Below are positions 1 through 11,699 of a stretch of DNA of 64,000 nucleotides, piece by piece. A program made the translations under genes and the position numbers. Within the stretch, counting starts at the first letter, position 1; each line of letters begins with the position of its first letter. This stretch comes from Rhinopomastus cyanomelas (taxonomy: Eukaryota; Chordata; Aves; Bucerotiformes; Rhinopomastidae): positions 30,827 through 94,826 of the forward strand of contig VXBP01002702.1 of the NCBI GenBank assembly GCA_013400115.1, given 5' to 3'. Under the pieces are notes generated by a model. That model was not told the DNA's origin, ran no database searches, and saw only the letters and a program-made list of their open reading frames with translations.

Positions 1-1493
1 AACTGAGGACATTCAGTAACTGTCTGTGGAGGACCGCTGGCTCTCCTGGTTTCTGGGGTGAAATGATCTGAAACGAGAGCCTGGCTACCGGAAGGCCGCA
101 TGGAAAGCTGTGACTAGCCAGGTTCCCATCGTGTGACCACTAGTTGGTGAAGTATTTTACCATTCAAGTAGAGAACAGCCGTTGTCTTTAACAGCAATGA
201 ATATTAAAGCATTTGAATAAGAGGCAACAAAACCTCCCACTCCTTTACTCCTGTTGGGCTGAGCTCCACGTAGCATCTGGGACCACAGCACTGCCGCGTC
301 TGTGCTACGCGCTCCCAAGTCTGAAAGTCAATCTGATGACTCAGAGCGTGTCATTTCTGCTGCAGTGCCTCAGGGCCTTCCTTTAAGCTGCTCTCTCCAG
401 TCAGCTGAAGGGAACAAACCAACAAGGAATGAATGTTTTGGCAGAAATTTGCCATCTGAGACTTTACTGAGAGCTTCTCTTCAATGCTTTTTCCTCGGAG
501 GCTTTGCTGTATGGAAAGGGATCTTGTCCCTCAAGGAAGGAGGGACACACCAACTGTTTGGAGCTGCGGAAAAGATCGGCTGCAGAGGGGCAGTAGATGA
601 AGTCACCAACACTGAAAAGCAACGGGGTTTGCGCCACCGCAGTCAACCTGGAGTCGCTGTGCTACAGCCAGTGGCAGAAATCTGATCGAGGAGGCCTAAG
701 CCCATAAACTCTCCTCTTTGCATTTGCGTTGAGTGCAGAAGCAATCTATTCCTTACTGTCCGCTGTATAAACTACTGAAGAAGTACTTCAGTATAGACAA
801 GGGTGGCAAATCTTCCCCCCAGAAAACTAAACATGTGAAATGTGACATTCATCACCGGAGTATCTTCTTCTTCCCCCAGGCAAGCTGGGAAGTAAAGACA
901 CCCAAAACGACCCAGTAAAAGCGTTTCCGCTCTGAAAAGGGAAAATCCTTCCAGCCTACAAATGGGAAATTCCTGTTCTGAGGCACTGGGTGAAAAAGAA
1001 CTGTCCCTTGTTCACAGCTCAAGTGAGTAAGAGTTTCTCAGAACCTGTATTCTGAAAGGATTACATGACGCTCCCCACGAAGTCGCTGGTTGTGATGGCA
1101 GTAAGGCCGCTGCGCTCACCCCGCTGCACTCCAGCTACGACATTAAAGCACCAGAACAGACCACCAGCGAGAGCAGGTACTTCTGCTTAAGACACTTGAG
1201 AAATGCTGAGATGAGGTGCCCTACACCTGATATTGAAGTTCCTGGGGTTTGTCCAGACGTCACCAGATCCAGGATTTCAAAACTGAAGGTGGGGGAAAGC
1301 TTTCACAGAATCGAGCGTTACGGGTTGTTTATAATTTAGAACAAATTATAACTTAACCTGTCGGTACTTCAGAGACATAATATACAAGAGCAAACAGCTG
1401 AGCCTTCTTTTATTACTCAGGTACTACAATCTTTTCCCAATAAAAATGTCTTTTAAAAAAATGTCTTGCTACTGTATCCCAGCTCAGATCCTT
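1..1493 (-). other. AMOT: Probable AMOT 3' UTR (may run off the window)
   Basis: No CR1 copy and no convincing coding frame were seen here, while CR1 begins again just inside the last intron. Mammalian AMOT has a 3' UTR of kilobases, so much of this repeat-free stretch is probably the 3' UTR. This is inference from position and absence of repeats. Confidence 0.5.
1409..1414 (-). terminator. Candidate proximal polyadenylation signal AATAAA
   Basis: Plus-strand TTTATT reads AATAAA on the coding strand, 80 nt past the stop codon. It is followed by a T/G-rich stretch at about 1365-1395. It could give a short 3' UTR, but a distal site outside the window may be the main one. Confidence 0.35.
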
Positions 1494-1594
1494 TCAGATG
1501 AGGTATTCTACCATCTCGCCGTCTGGGAGGTCCTGCCCCATGGTCTGAACGGGGGCTTTTCTTTCAAGAGTGCTGGAGTGGAAGAGTGGCCCAT
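1494..1594 (-). CDS. AMOT: AMOT last coding exon, residues 879-911, PDZ-binding end
   Basis: The acceptor is ATCATGTAG (1595-1603). The first two bases complete Asp879. Then 32 codons run to TGA at 1494-1496: GPLFHSSTLERKAPVQTMGQ followed by DLPDGEMVEYLI. The last four residues, EYLI, are the PDZ ligand that the family uses to bind polarity scaffolds such as PATJ/MUPP1 and Syx. The exon was too short for ORF calling and was found from the conserved terminus and the phase left by the preceding exon. Confidence 0.94.
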
Positions 1595-3178
1595 CTACAT
1601 GATGAAGAAAAACAACAGACAATCACAGCTGTCACTTCTCTGAGGTTAAAAAAAGGACGTTAACATTTTCAAAGTCACAAAATCATCCTGGCTGCAAAGG
1701 ACCTCCACGATCATCAAGTCCAGCCCTTATGCCAACACCTCCCTAACCCAGAGGCCATGACCTCAAGTGCTCGAGCTACTCGGTTTTTAAACCCCTCCAG
1801 GGATGGGGACTCCACCACCTCCCTGGGCAGCCTCTCCCAGTACCCAACCACTCTCTCAGCAAAGAACTTCGGAAGATCCAATATAAACCTCCCCTGATAC
1901 AACTTGAGGCCACTTCCTCTAATCCTATCATTAGTAACTTGGGACAAGAGTCCAGCACCAGCCTTGCTACAACCTCTTTTGAGGCAGCTGTAGAGAGCAA
2001 GAAGGGCTCCTCTCAGCCTCCTCTTCTCTAGAATCAATAACCCCAGTTCCCTCAGCTGCTGTCCACAAGGCCTGTTCTCCAGCCCCTCTCCCCATCCACA
2101 CTGCCCTTCTCTGGCCCCGCTCCAGCCTCTCAACGTCCTTGTGATCCTGCGGCACCCAAAACTGGACCTGGTACTCAAGGTGCAGCCTCATGAATGCAGA
2201 GCACAGCAGCACCATCACCTCCCTACTCCTGCTGGTTACTCCATTCCTGATCCAGGCCAGGATGCCACTGGCTTTCTGCCGCTGGCCACAAAGCAGCTAA
2301 CAACTCCTTATTTAAAATTCAATTATTCATATCCGTAACCAGACAAATAAAGGTATTTATCCAGTTCCCTGCAGGCATCTCCTCCTGATACACCAGGGCA
2401 AGGACAGCGGGAGTGACTGCACTGAACAGAGACAACAGAGACTTTCGCCATGAAACCTGTTCCCCTGTCTCCCTCGATACCCATTAAACCAGCACAGCAC
2501 AGGCAAGATGCACAGCAGAACAGCCAAATCCACTCTTCCATAAAGAACAACATCATTGTAATGCGGCTCTAAGTAGAGGAGGCAAGGTTGTGTAATCTGC
2601 ATTGATTTGGCAGAGTGGGCTGGAAAATGAGCAGCTCCTGCCAGCTCAGAGCTCTGTGGGAAGCAAATTCAGTTTCTGTGACAGTCACTGTCAACTGGAT
2701 TTAGTTTGCCCATTCTAAAGTCAGTCCTGTGGCTGGGACAGCAGTAGTGAGAGAGCCTCACCACAACAGCTACCTTTCCTTCCTCCTCTTCCTCCCCCTC
2801 TCTAGGTGAGGCCACTCAAACGCAATGGCCAGTTTCTACAGCCTGTTTCCATACACAATCAACACCCCAGATGCTCCTCACAATTTACTTCAGAGCAGAT
2901 ACGGACTCAGAGACCGCCCTGGGACTGCACAGATCTGTTCTGATTCTCCTGTTTATCCCTCTCCAACCAGTATGTCCATGTTACGCTACCACTCTTAAGG
3001 TTTCTTCCTCCAGAGCACCTGAGACCCCTCAGAGGAGGGTCTCAGAAACTCCGTGGCCTCAGGAAACCTAAACGCCGTCTTCCTGAAAACTGGAAAACAG
3101 TCAGCAGGGCGTGCCCCATAGAGCAGGACTGACGGAGAGTGGCAGGGCCCTGCCAGGAGAGGAGCTGAGCTTTGTTAC
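1595..3178 (-). other. AMOT: Intron 11 of AMOT
   Basis: Contains a minus-oriented CR1 at about 1676-2310. The remainder (about 2310-3178) is unique DNA in which I see no feature. Confidence 0.8.
1676..2310 (-). mobile_element. CR1 LINE fragment, 3' part
   Basis: Starts with the inverted CR1 tail (CACAAAATCATCCTGGCTG) and continues through the 3' end of ORF2. The minus-strand translation shows the ORF2 C-terminal pattern (RRLRGAL...FAERVVGYWERLPREVVESPSLEGFK). It is 5' truncated and decayed. Confidence 0.9.
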
Positions 3179-3403
3179 CTGTTTTGTCTGCACTGTAGGC
3201 CAGGTTGGTACTGGGTAGCCGTCCCGGGGTGGGAGCTGTAGGGGAAGGCGCAGCTTTGCTCTGGTCACTCCCCCGGTCAGTCTGGGTGCTGCAGTCTCTG
3301 CTGCCTGTTTTCGAGTGGGCTGAGAGCAACGGTGTGGAAGGAAGGACAGGAGAGGGGGTGGAGGGAATGGATTCGGAGCGATATTCTGTCCCCAGCAGAA
3401 CAC
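3179..3403 (-). CDS. AMOT: AMOT coding exon, residues 804-879 (short avian form)
   Basis: The acceptor is CCACAAAG (3404-3411) and the donor is AAAACAG/GTAACA (3179/3178). The exon is 225 nt. It encodes GVLLGTEYRSESIPSTPSPV, then LPSTPLLSAHSKTGSRDCST, then QTDRGSDQSKAAPSPTAPTP and GRLPSTNLAYSADKTD. In mammals the stretch between the CSTQT block and DKTDGP carries a long alanine/proline-rich expansion. Here it is about 26 residues. This explains most of the length difference (911 residues here against about 1084 in human p130). Confidence 0.93.
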
Positions 3404-4129
3404 CTTTGTGGGGAAAGGGAAGGAAATGTCACAATCTCAGCAAAGTGACTGGGATCAGGTCTGCGCCACTGTGCACCGCTCACTCTGGGATCTGGAACAC
3501 GCTTCAGCCAACAGCACCAATTTCACCTTTCTCTAGCACCTGTCACCCCTGGGTGCTGAAGTCTCTGACGAACAGCGGTAGCCTCATGCTGGTGCATGCA
3601 AAGCTCTGCAAGCGGACACTAACACATTATGGGGCAGTGGAAAATGTGCTCACTCAGAAATCAGCTGCAACAGAGTCACATCTGCATTTCAGGGTCTATG
3701 GCTCTAGTTTATCCCAGGAAAAACAAAATCAGCTAAGTTTTGCTTTGCTGCAGCTCCTTTCCCTGAACGCTGTCAGCGTAGGCACAACTTGACCGGACAG
3801 CGATGCTGATCAGGTTCTCTGCTCCTGGTCATGGGGACTTTCCACCTTCAGACAAGCCAGCTGGAAGCAAGCGCTTGGCAGCTCTGGAAACATCTCAAAT
3901 ATCCCTCAAGTGAGGTACCAGACTGGGAATACAGGATTATGTCTTTCAGTGACAGAGCCCAGACATTAGAAGTCTCTATTTCCCAAAAGCAATCCAAGCA
4001 AGTTGTTCCACATGCGTCCCACCTTGCAGCCAGCTGTACCGCATGCTAGGGCAGCCGATCCAACGCAGCCTCTGCTGCTCCTGCCTCCCTTCTCCAAGCA
4101 GCTACTCACCCAACCTACCGGTCACTCAC
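3404..4129 (-). other. AMOT: Intron 10 of AMOT
   Basis: About 0.7 kb of unique sequence without a recognisable repeat. The plus-strand open frame that crosses the intron and the neighbouring exon is an antisense shadow. Confidence 0.85.
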
Positions 4130-4362
4130 CTAAGCTGCCTTTCCAGCTCTTGTCCTCCCTCTTCTCCTCCAGGATGGGAGTGCTGCTCAGAGTGGAGGAG
4201 TGGGACAGCAAGCCCGAGCCAGCATTTGAAATGGACATCAGCGACTTGGCCGGTCTCATCGAAGAGAGCTGGTCAGTCTTCCCAGGTTCCTTGCGGGAGC
4301 GCTGCTGCAGGACTTTGATCATGGCGTCCTTCTCAATGATCTGAGCATGCAGAGTCTTAATC
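4130..4362 (-). CDS. AMOT: AMOT coding exon, residues 726-804
   Basis: The acceptor is TCCCAAAAG (4363-4371) and the donor is GCTTAG/GTGAGT (4130/4129). The exon is 233 nt. It encodes RIKTLHAQIIEKDAMIKVLQ, then QRSRKEPGKTDQLSSMRPAK, then SLMSISNAGSGLLSHSSTLS and STPILEEKREDKSWKGSLG. The block from IKTLHAQIIEKDAMIKVLQQ to SNAGSGLLSHSSTL is a hallmark of angiomotins. Confidence 0.95.
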
Positions 4363-4985
4363 CTTTTGGGAAGCACAAAGAAGAGCAATGTACTTGTAAT
4401 TCCTGTCTCCTGGGACTAAGGCCTCAGAGCCCCCATGGCTGGGACTGGAACTCCCCACAGCATTCAGTGAGGCAGACAGAGGGTGCCCAGGAGCTCATCA
4501 CCCTGAACACTGGCTGCTCCCTTGGAGCAGATGATGTATGAGACTTCCTCTCTGCACGCACAAGCTTTTCTGAACAGTCATGGAAGGGGCTCTGACACAT
4601 AGCTGAGAGTTATGGGCAGGACATGAGACCAACACACAGAAGATGATTAACGCACTCTGGGGAGCCTGGACTCGACTGAACCCTAGGGGAAACACTTCTG
4701 TGAGCATGTTAAGAGGTAGCTGCATTCTGATGAAGATCCTCTGAAGAGAGGAGAACAAGCCTGATGCAAAGCAATCTAAGACATTACTTTTTTGCATTAG
4801 CCTTCAGTTTCAAGACAGGTTTTGGATTGCCATGTAGATACTTCCTCGGCCAAATGTGCGTCTGGCACCCTACATCATTGCTACTGGGGAAGGCACAAGA
4901 ATTTCTGGTTTGGAGGCATCTAGCCAGAGAATTCATTAAAAACCCTGTCCTACAGAAGCCAAAATAGGCCCAAACTGTGTTTTAC
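4363..4985 (-). other. AMOT: Intron 9 of AMOT
   Basis: About 0.6 kb, no recognisable repeat or other feature. Confidence 0.85.
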
Positions 4986-5108
4986 CTTCCCTCCATGTCG
5001 AGACATCTCCTGTTGGCAAGCAGGATCTCTTCCTCCTCCTTCTGAATGCGAGCTTCCAGGGAGGTGTCATAGCTGGGGTTAGGTGAGTGGTTGATCACTG
5101 TTGTGTCC
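4986..5108 (-). CDS. AMOT: AMOT coding exon, residues 685-726
   Basis: The acceptor is GTTCTCAG (5109-5116) and the donor is GGAAG/GTAAAA (4986/4985). The exon is 123 nt. It encodes RDTTVINHSPNPSYDTSLEA followed by RIQKEEEEILLANRRCLDME and G. It is conserved with mammalian AMOT and carries the last strongly helical stretch before the C-terminal tail. Confidence 0.94.
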
Positions 5109-7187
5109 CTGAGAACAACCAGCAGAGCAGGACAAAATTACTGGTCTGCTTGTTCTTTAGTTGAGGCTGGCTCAAGGTGTTCTAAAAATCCAATTCCCAG
5201 GGCTAATGAAAAGGGGATTAGAAAAGTCAATCTAGTGTCCATCGCAGGCCAACCTCCAACCGATCACTGTACTACTGCAAACCCATGGATGAGGCAAATC
5301 CAAGGATATGAGGAGGAGGAAAGATACTATAGAACAAGCACTTTCCTTGACTTGAAACAGTGAAGCATTTCACTTCAGATTGAAGTTCTTTTCCTTCCCC
5401 TCCTAACAAGATCAAACATTGAATCTGAGTATCAAAGGGAACTCAGAAAATCCTCAGCAGCTTGACCCAAAGAACAAGCTGAAAGCAGCTTTAGATTGAT
5501 TGCAGATAGTGCCTTACGTTAACACAGCGGTAGCTGTTCAGTCCTCTAACCAGAGCAGAATAATGTTTCATTCTACTCGTTGTGGTTCAGGCAGAACAAA
5601 GTCACAGCTGCGCTCTGTCTCTGCGTGACTCAGTAAGAGCACGTTCCTGGCTGACCTGGGCATTAACAGACTGAAAAAACCCCACCACACACACAGAAAT
5701 CCCAAGCTGTGAGAGCTCCAGTTCACTGCAATAAGAGATCTCCATTCTCTCAGACCCAACTGCCCGGTAAATGCACCTTTGGCTCCGCAGAAGTTCAGAT
5801 CACGAACAGTAAAGCCCTGACGTGAGGGGTGTAGGAAAGTCATTCAAAGACACCTAGCCTTGCCCAGATTCCTGCTGGTGCTGCAAAGCATCCTTCCTGT
5901 AAGCTCAGCTTCCTAACAGATGCTATTTTCCATTATCCCAGAAAAGTGACCAAAAGCTGTGGACAGTGTGAACGAGGTTGGCTCTGAAATCAGTGGGATC
6001 CCCCACAGTCTGTGATTTCACAGGAGATCCTGGGTGTGCCAACTGCATATCAGCTTGTAGAAGTATGGACAGTAACGGAATGTTCCCTTGTAGGGGAGAC
6101 ACAGCTAGAGGGAGACAGGAAAACAGAAGCATTGTTGTTCACTTAACCAAACCCAAACAGGCCCAACACATCCTCTCTCATTCCATGGCAAGCGATAGAG
6201 CAGATCCCTACTTATCAGCACACACTGAGAATATAACGTGGCCTCTGCCAACAAGAGCAGCAAGAGCCTTTAGAGAATCTCAGGGGAGGTGGAAAGCAGC
6301 CCATAGTTAGCATCAATACCCTAAAATAACAGGCTGGAGCAAGATAAGTCCCTAAACACTAACACAGCAGATCTGCAACTTTACCCCTGTAATTCCACCA
6401 CAAGCTGCAAAGCCAGCAGCGATAACATCCTGGTTTGAACCTGCTTCGTGAAACAACCTAAAACTAAATCTGCTATCAAGAACCAGAAACTACCAAGCAA
6501 CGAAAGTCTCTGCAAGCGATACCAAATGCTACAACGCTGCCTCCGAGAGCTGCTTGTTTACCAACCCGCTGGAGCTCTCAGGCCCATTCACAGTCATTGT
6601 AAGTGTTTCTGTACAGCTGTCTGGGAATGTGAGAGTGCTACCCCATCTCAGACACCCTTCCCTTTCTGCCCCCACACAGCAGACTGTTTGGAGCAGAACC
6701 TCCTAGTAGATGTTTCTGGTTAGTAACCACGTTGAGGACAATGCCACAAAGCAATCTGCAAAAGCATTCTGGAGAACAAGTAAGTCATTCAGGGTGAACT
6801 ACGTGAATCACCAAGCTCACCCCATCTCACATGACTTCAGTGAGGACTGGTTCCTGCTTTAAAAACACAACCAAAACCCCCAACCCCTTCTCATATACCT
6901 ATTTTTGAATCAACAGCTTCTAGGAAGGGCTCAGAACAATTCTGGTCTGGAAAACAACTCCTGGTTGTGGGGGAATCTTTGCCTGGAAAAGCCTTTTTAA
7001 TTGCTGGCAGCTGCACAGCTCCCAGGAAAAGCAGCCAAGCTCTGCTTGCACGCAGAAGCCTGAGAAGCCATTTGGACCACAAGGCAAGGTATCATGGGAG
7101 GGTGGTAGGACAACATTCCTTGGTGGGGAGTATGACATTCGGTTGGAAAAAGAAAATCACCCACGTGCTATGAAAAGTCTCATTTAC
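5109..7187 (-). other. AMOT: Intron 8 of AMOT
   Basis: About 2.1 kb of unique sequence. No CR1, RNA gene or exon was recognised. Confidence 0.85.
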
Positions 7188-7378
7188 CTGTGAGCAGCCA
7201 CAGTTGCAGCTGCATCCAAAGCAAACTGTCTCATCACACTCTCCTCCAGATACTTCTGTTCCCATTTGGTCATGTCAGCTTCCAGAGCAAGGATCCTTTC
7301 TTCCTTCTCACGCAGGAGCTCCATGAGTGCCGTGGCATTGTACTCTGACACGTTGGCAGTCTGAGATGTTCCCTGACG
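7188..7378 (-). CDS. AMOT: AMOT coding exon, residues 622-685
   Basis: The acceptor is GGGAATCAG (7379-7387), giving RQG directly after the preceding MQQ as in mammals. The donor is CACAG/GTAAAT (7188/7187). The exon is 191 nt: 63 codons plus two bases of Arg685. It encodes RQGTSQTANVSEYNATALME, then LLREKEERILALEADMTKWE, then QKYLEESVMRQFALDAAATV and AAH. It forms the C-terminal part of the conserved Angiomotin_C domain. An alternative acceptor CAG six bases downstream (7373-7375) would drop two residues. Confidence 0.93.
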
Positions 7379-7509
7379 CTGATTCCCAAAAATAAAAAGA
7401 GGCTCAGGATGAATCTGGAGAACTCAGGGGTGGTTTGTTTGCTTTTTGTCTGAAGGACAGAGGCTTCTCAGAGTGGCACTGGCCTGATACAAGAACCAGC
7501 CCCAGAGAG

Positions 7510-7715
7510 TGAAACACAATCACAGAATCATTAGGGATTGGAAGTGACCTCAAAAGATCATCTAGTACAATCCCCCTGCCACAGCAGGATCACCTACACC
7601 AAGTTGCACAGGAATACATCCAGACGGGTTTGAAACATCTCCAGAGAAGGAGACTCCACAACCCCCCTGAGCAGCCTGTTCTAATGCTCCATCACCCTCA
7701 CTGTGAACAAGAGTG
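7510..7715 (-). mobile_element. CR1 LINE 3' fragment
   Basis: Inverted tail CACAGAATCATTAGGGATTG, then the CR1 3' region ending near TCACCCTCACTGTGAACAAG. Confidence 0.9.
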
Positions 7716-8375
7716 GCCTGTGCCATGCTGGGCAGACTGGGTGATGATAATAGTCTCCTTCAGAGCTTAGTCTAGAACATCTGCAGGGGCAATTCAGCCT
7801 CTGTCAAAACCAGGAAACAAGCTCATACAGAGCAAGAAAGGCACCTTCTATTTGCCAAATGTTGAAGCTCAAAAGCCATAAACCATCAGGCACTGCTCCC
7901 AAGAAACACAACTGAACCCTCAGCACCCAGGCCACAGCTGCCGGGTGCCACCCCAGAGTTATCAGTAACAACACACAAAGATCTGAGGTAGGAAACGCTC
8001 CTCCTAGCGCCTCTTCCCACATGCAAAACCCATCATGTGTGTCCGAGAGGCAGATTGTGCCATTCAGCTCTGATGTCCACAGCTCATCTGTAATGCCCGA
8101 AGAAACGCCAGCTGATTCCAACATTGCCTGGTGCAATTGTTGAACCAATGCTGTCGGTGTAGACCTGTGGGTTGAGTAGCTGGGGATTAAAAATAACTCA
8201 GGTCTAAAGCAAGATTTGGAAGATGGGCAGAGCTTTCAAAACAAGAGAGAGTGGAGATTTGCTGAGCTAAAGGTTCAAGGGATGAAGTGCTTAGTTTTAT
8301 GTGGAACTCTCAGCTGGGGTTAGCACGATACTGGATTTTAATATTAAAAAAAAGTATTTTACAACAAAATAAATT

Positions 8376-8457
8376 GACCTGCCCTAGGTTCTGTGGTCCT
8401 GCTTGAGCAAGGAGGTTGGACCTGATGGCCTCTGGAGATACCCTGCAACCCCTAACG
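8376..8457 (+). mobile_element. CR1 LINE 3' end abutting an AMOT donor
   Basis: Matches the copy at 47518-47600 (GGTCCTGCT.AAGCAAGG.GTTGGAC, ending CAACCCCTAACG). It lacks the terminal octamers and stops about 8 nt before the exon ending at 8466. Confidence 0.85.
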
Positions 8458-8465
8458 ACAGGTAC

Positions 8466-8615
8466 CTGCTGCATCCGGAGAGATTCCAGTTCTCTCTCCA
8501 GCCGGGTCCGCAGCCGATGTTCCAGCTGTTCCCGTTTCTCACACGCTGCCTGCAGTTGAACCAAGGCCTGTTGCATCTTCTCCACCTTCTCCACGTAGAC
8601 TTGCTTCTTTTTGAG
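8466..8615 (-). CDS. AMOT: AMOT coding exon, residues 572-621
   Basis: The acceptor is TGCTTTCAG (8616-8624) and the donor is CAGCAG/GTACCT (8466/8465). The exon is 150 nt, exactly 50 codons: LKKKQVYVEKVEKMQQALVQ, then LQAACEKREQLEHRLRTRLE, then RELESLRMQQ. This is a very conserved coiled-coil segment. The donor is weak at positions +4 to +6 (CCT instead of AGT). A CR1 3' end begins about 8 nt into the intron, so most of the intronic flank of this donor is repeat-derived. Confidence 0.95.
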
Positions 8616-8785
8616 CTGAAAGCAAGCAGGAAAACACAACACAAGTCCAGTATCAAGAATAAGTGACTCTGGCTTTGGACAGATGGCAGAACACAGAAAA
8701 CCAGCTGACGAGATCACAACCAGCTGACGGCTTCAAACTAGAGAGCATTCAAGTGACTGGACAGGTTCCTGTGTGCGCAGAACTG

Positions 8786-9245
8786 GGGGCAGCGCTGGGC
8801 TCCTCACTTCAAGAAAGAGATGGAGCAGATCCAGAGGAGCAACGTGGCCGGGGAAGGGACTAGAGGAAAAGTCTGATGCAAAGAGGTTGAGGGAGCTGTG
8901 GGTGTTCAGCCTAGAGAAGAGAAGACTCGTGGGGGACCCCTGAAAGGAGGTTGTAGTCAGGTGGGAGTTGGGCTCTTCTCCCATGCAACCTGCACCAGGA
9001 TGAGAGGGCAGGGCATGAAGCTGCCAGGGGAGGGTTAGGTTGGATGTTAGGAAGCCACTCCTCACAGAAAGGGTGCTCAAAGCCTGAGCCCAGGGCAGTG
9101 GCGGAGTCCCCATCCCTGCAGATGTTTAAAGAACAGCCTGGCTGTGGCCCTTAGTGCCCTGGTCTAGGTGATCGTGGTGATGCTAGGTCCTGGGCTGAGC
9201 TGGATGATCTTAGAGATCTTTTCCAGCCTCAGTAATTCAGTGATG
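8786..9245 (+). mobile_element. CR1 LINE fragment
   Basis: Diverged ORF2 3' end plus 3' UTR, ending GATCTTAGAGATCTTTTCCA and TAATTCAGTGAT. Confidence 0.85.
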
Positions 9246-10611
9246 CTATTACAGAGGTGCCAAAGAGCACTCAGAGCTGGTCCAGAGGCTGGGGACACTT
9301 CTCAGTGTGAATCTGAAAACTGCTGACAGTGGGTTTGTGAGATTAAGCAGCAGCTGAATCACAATTTGCAGGATCCTACTGCAGACTCACAACCATAAAA
9401 TGATGGATAGGACCACAGCACACATGGGATGTGGCCTGTGCTCTCTTCACACCACAGCCAGGTTTATTCAAGCAGTTACGACATTCATCCTGGCCCAGTG
9501 TGACCTGAGAGCTCCCACTCCGTTTCTTGTCCCTGCCCTTCTGTTCTCCTCCATCATTCATCCTGCAAACCAAGCTGTGATCCTGCCTTACAAGCAATGA
9601 CAAACAGCCACGCTGGGCTCCCCAACAACTGACTTGGCGAGGTTAATCTACAGTTCAGGCAGACTGAAAACAAACCAAAATATGAATTAAAAAAGCCCCC
9701 GAACCCTCACACCCTGGGCACAGCTCTGTTCTAATCTATAGGACAGGCTGCCCACCTATGGACATAGTTTTCTGTTAAGGAAAAGACTCTCAATCATAAT
9801 TGAGGGGCCTTCTGTGGCGAATCTGGGCCATTGATTTTTTAGCTGTGACTGTCAGAAACCCTGAAATACAAAAAAAAAAAGACGAGGAAGAAGGGAAATC
9901 TTCCCACCAGTCGGAGCCACAATGCAAAACACAGACTCCCTTCTGCAAGTTCAAAGAGCTGCTCTGCAGCTTCGTGGCAGGACAGTCCACCAAGGGGTAC
10001 TAAAGACAAAAGACAGCGCTTTTGGCTCAGAAATCCTTCTGGGAAGAGGAAAGGGCTCTGGGAGAGTGTCACTGTTTGCTGGCCTCGTTCCGGCAGTGTT
10101 CTCTAGGAATGTGCTCTTTGATGGAAACAGGGCCCTATGCTTGCTGGGCTTTGATCTGAACAACACAAGCCCTTCTTGCGTTGCACCTTCCTTCTGAAAT
10201 AAAGGTCTTGGCCTATGTTTCTCCCCAATGCTCCTTTTTCACTCTGCTGTTCCTTGAGGCAATCCAGAGAGTGCTGAGAGAGAGAGAAAAACCTCCAAAC
10301 ACTATTCATCCCAGGCACAGTATCCTTTTCTTCTCTTCCCAAAGTCAGCAGGCATCTAATCTCACACCATGACTGTTGCTGCCCTGGAGGATTTTCCCCA
10401 AACAAGTATTTTATAATAAATTCACAATAAATAGTGAGTAATCCAGCCACAGACCTTCCCACCAGGGCACAGACAGGGGAAAGGTATTTTTCTTCTTGGA
10501 TTGCTTAAGATTTTCAAGTTTATTTGGAATGAGAGAGAGAAGATTATTGAAATGCAACTTCATATTCCGCTGCTGCTCTGCAGAACATCAATAAAAATGT
10601 TATAGGGAACA

Positions 10612-10752
10612 GGATGAGGCCCTGAGTTGAATGAGGTTGGCTGGGGCCCTGACCAACCTGCTCTAGTGAAGGTGTCCCTGTCTGTGAAGGGAGGTTCGAA
10701 CCAGGTGAGCTTTAAGGTCCCTTCCAAGCCTGGCCACTCAATGATATTGAAT
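10612..10752 (+). mobile_element. Old CR1 3' fragment
   Basis: Diverged CR1 end with AAGGTCCCTTCCAAGCCTGG. Confidence 0.65.
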
Positions 10753-10904
10753 GCTTAATAACGCTGATATAAGTGCTACTAAGCATTTAATAAGTGATTT
10801 AATAACAAAGATGCTAATAAAGGGTAGATTAAGACACTGGTTTTACACTTAGATTAAGGGCTGCTCAACATAGCTCTGTAGGCAGCCAAAAGCGATAAAC
10901 TATG

Positions 10905-11050
10905 AGTCACAGAATCACAGAACATTAGGGATTGGAAGGGACCTTGAAAGATCATCCAGTCCAATTCCCCTGCCACAGCAGATCCAGTTGCCCAGGAACA
11001 TGGCCAGGCAGGTTCGAAAAGTCTCCCAGAGAAGCAGAACCTCGAAATGG
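10905..11050 (-). mobile_element. CR1 LINE 3' fragment
   Basis: Inverted tail AGTCACAGAATCACAGAACA followed by the typical 3' region. It is truncated near 11050. Confidence 0.9.
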
Positions 11051-11699
11051 AGAGTAGCAAGTACCTTGGGTTTGCTTGTGAGCTCACAAGAGTCACAAAC
11101 ACCCTAATAAACTTGCCAGCAGCAAAATACGATGCATAAGGTGAAGAATAACCTGTTGAAAAAATCAGGTCTCCTCCCCTGATCCTTCAGGTTTTTTTTA
11201 ATACAACACAGTAAGGAATGAAATTGGGTCTCTCATTACCTACCACAACAGGTAAAAACTCTCCTTGCAAGATTAGCTGCCACCAACATTTTGCTAGTTG
11301 CATAATTAACAAAGCGGAGGATGCGTATGCGTGGATTAACACTTTGGCCTGCGCCCAAGGAATACCAAGAGCCCAGCCAAAAAAAAGAAAGAGAATTAGG
11401 GCACCCAAATTCCACTGCAGTGCTCCCTTTGAAAGTGCTCCCATGGGCTGGACCTGCAGGTGAAATGTTGCGACACAAGCTGTTGCCCAACTGAGCAGCG
11501 CTGCCTGCACATGCCTAACCCATGCGCCAGACCTAACATACAGGCAGGGCTTGTTCAGTGGCTTTTCATGAAGACAGCTTCTTTTTTTGTTGTTGCTTTC
11601 CCCTTCATCTTCCAGCACCAGGAAGAATTAGGAATGTCAGAAAATACTGGGAGGGGTATGGAGGTATTTTTGTTTTTAATGGGTTAAAACCAGAATCAG

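Larger units (their letters stand above)
7379..8465 (-). other. AMOT: Intron 7 of AMOT
   Basis: Contains a minus-oriented CR1 (about 7510-7715) and a plus-oriented CR1 3' end (about 8376-8457) that abuts the splice donor. The rest is unique and featureless. Confidence 0.85.

Noticed and set aside
3205..3792. 195-codon plus-strand frame
   Set aside because: Antisense to the AMOT exon at 3179-3403 and the intron beside it. No coding features of its own.
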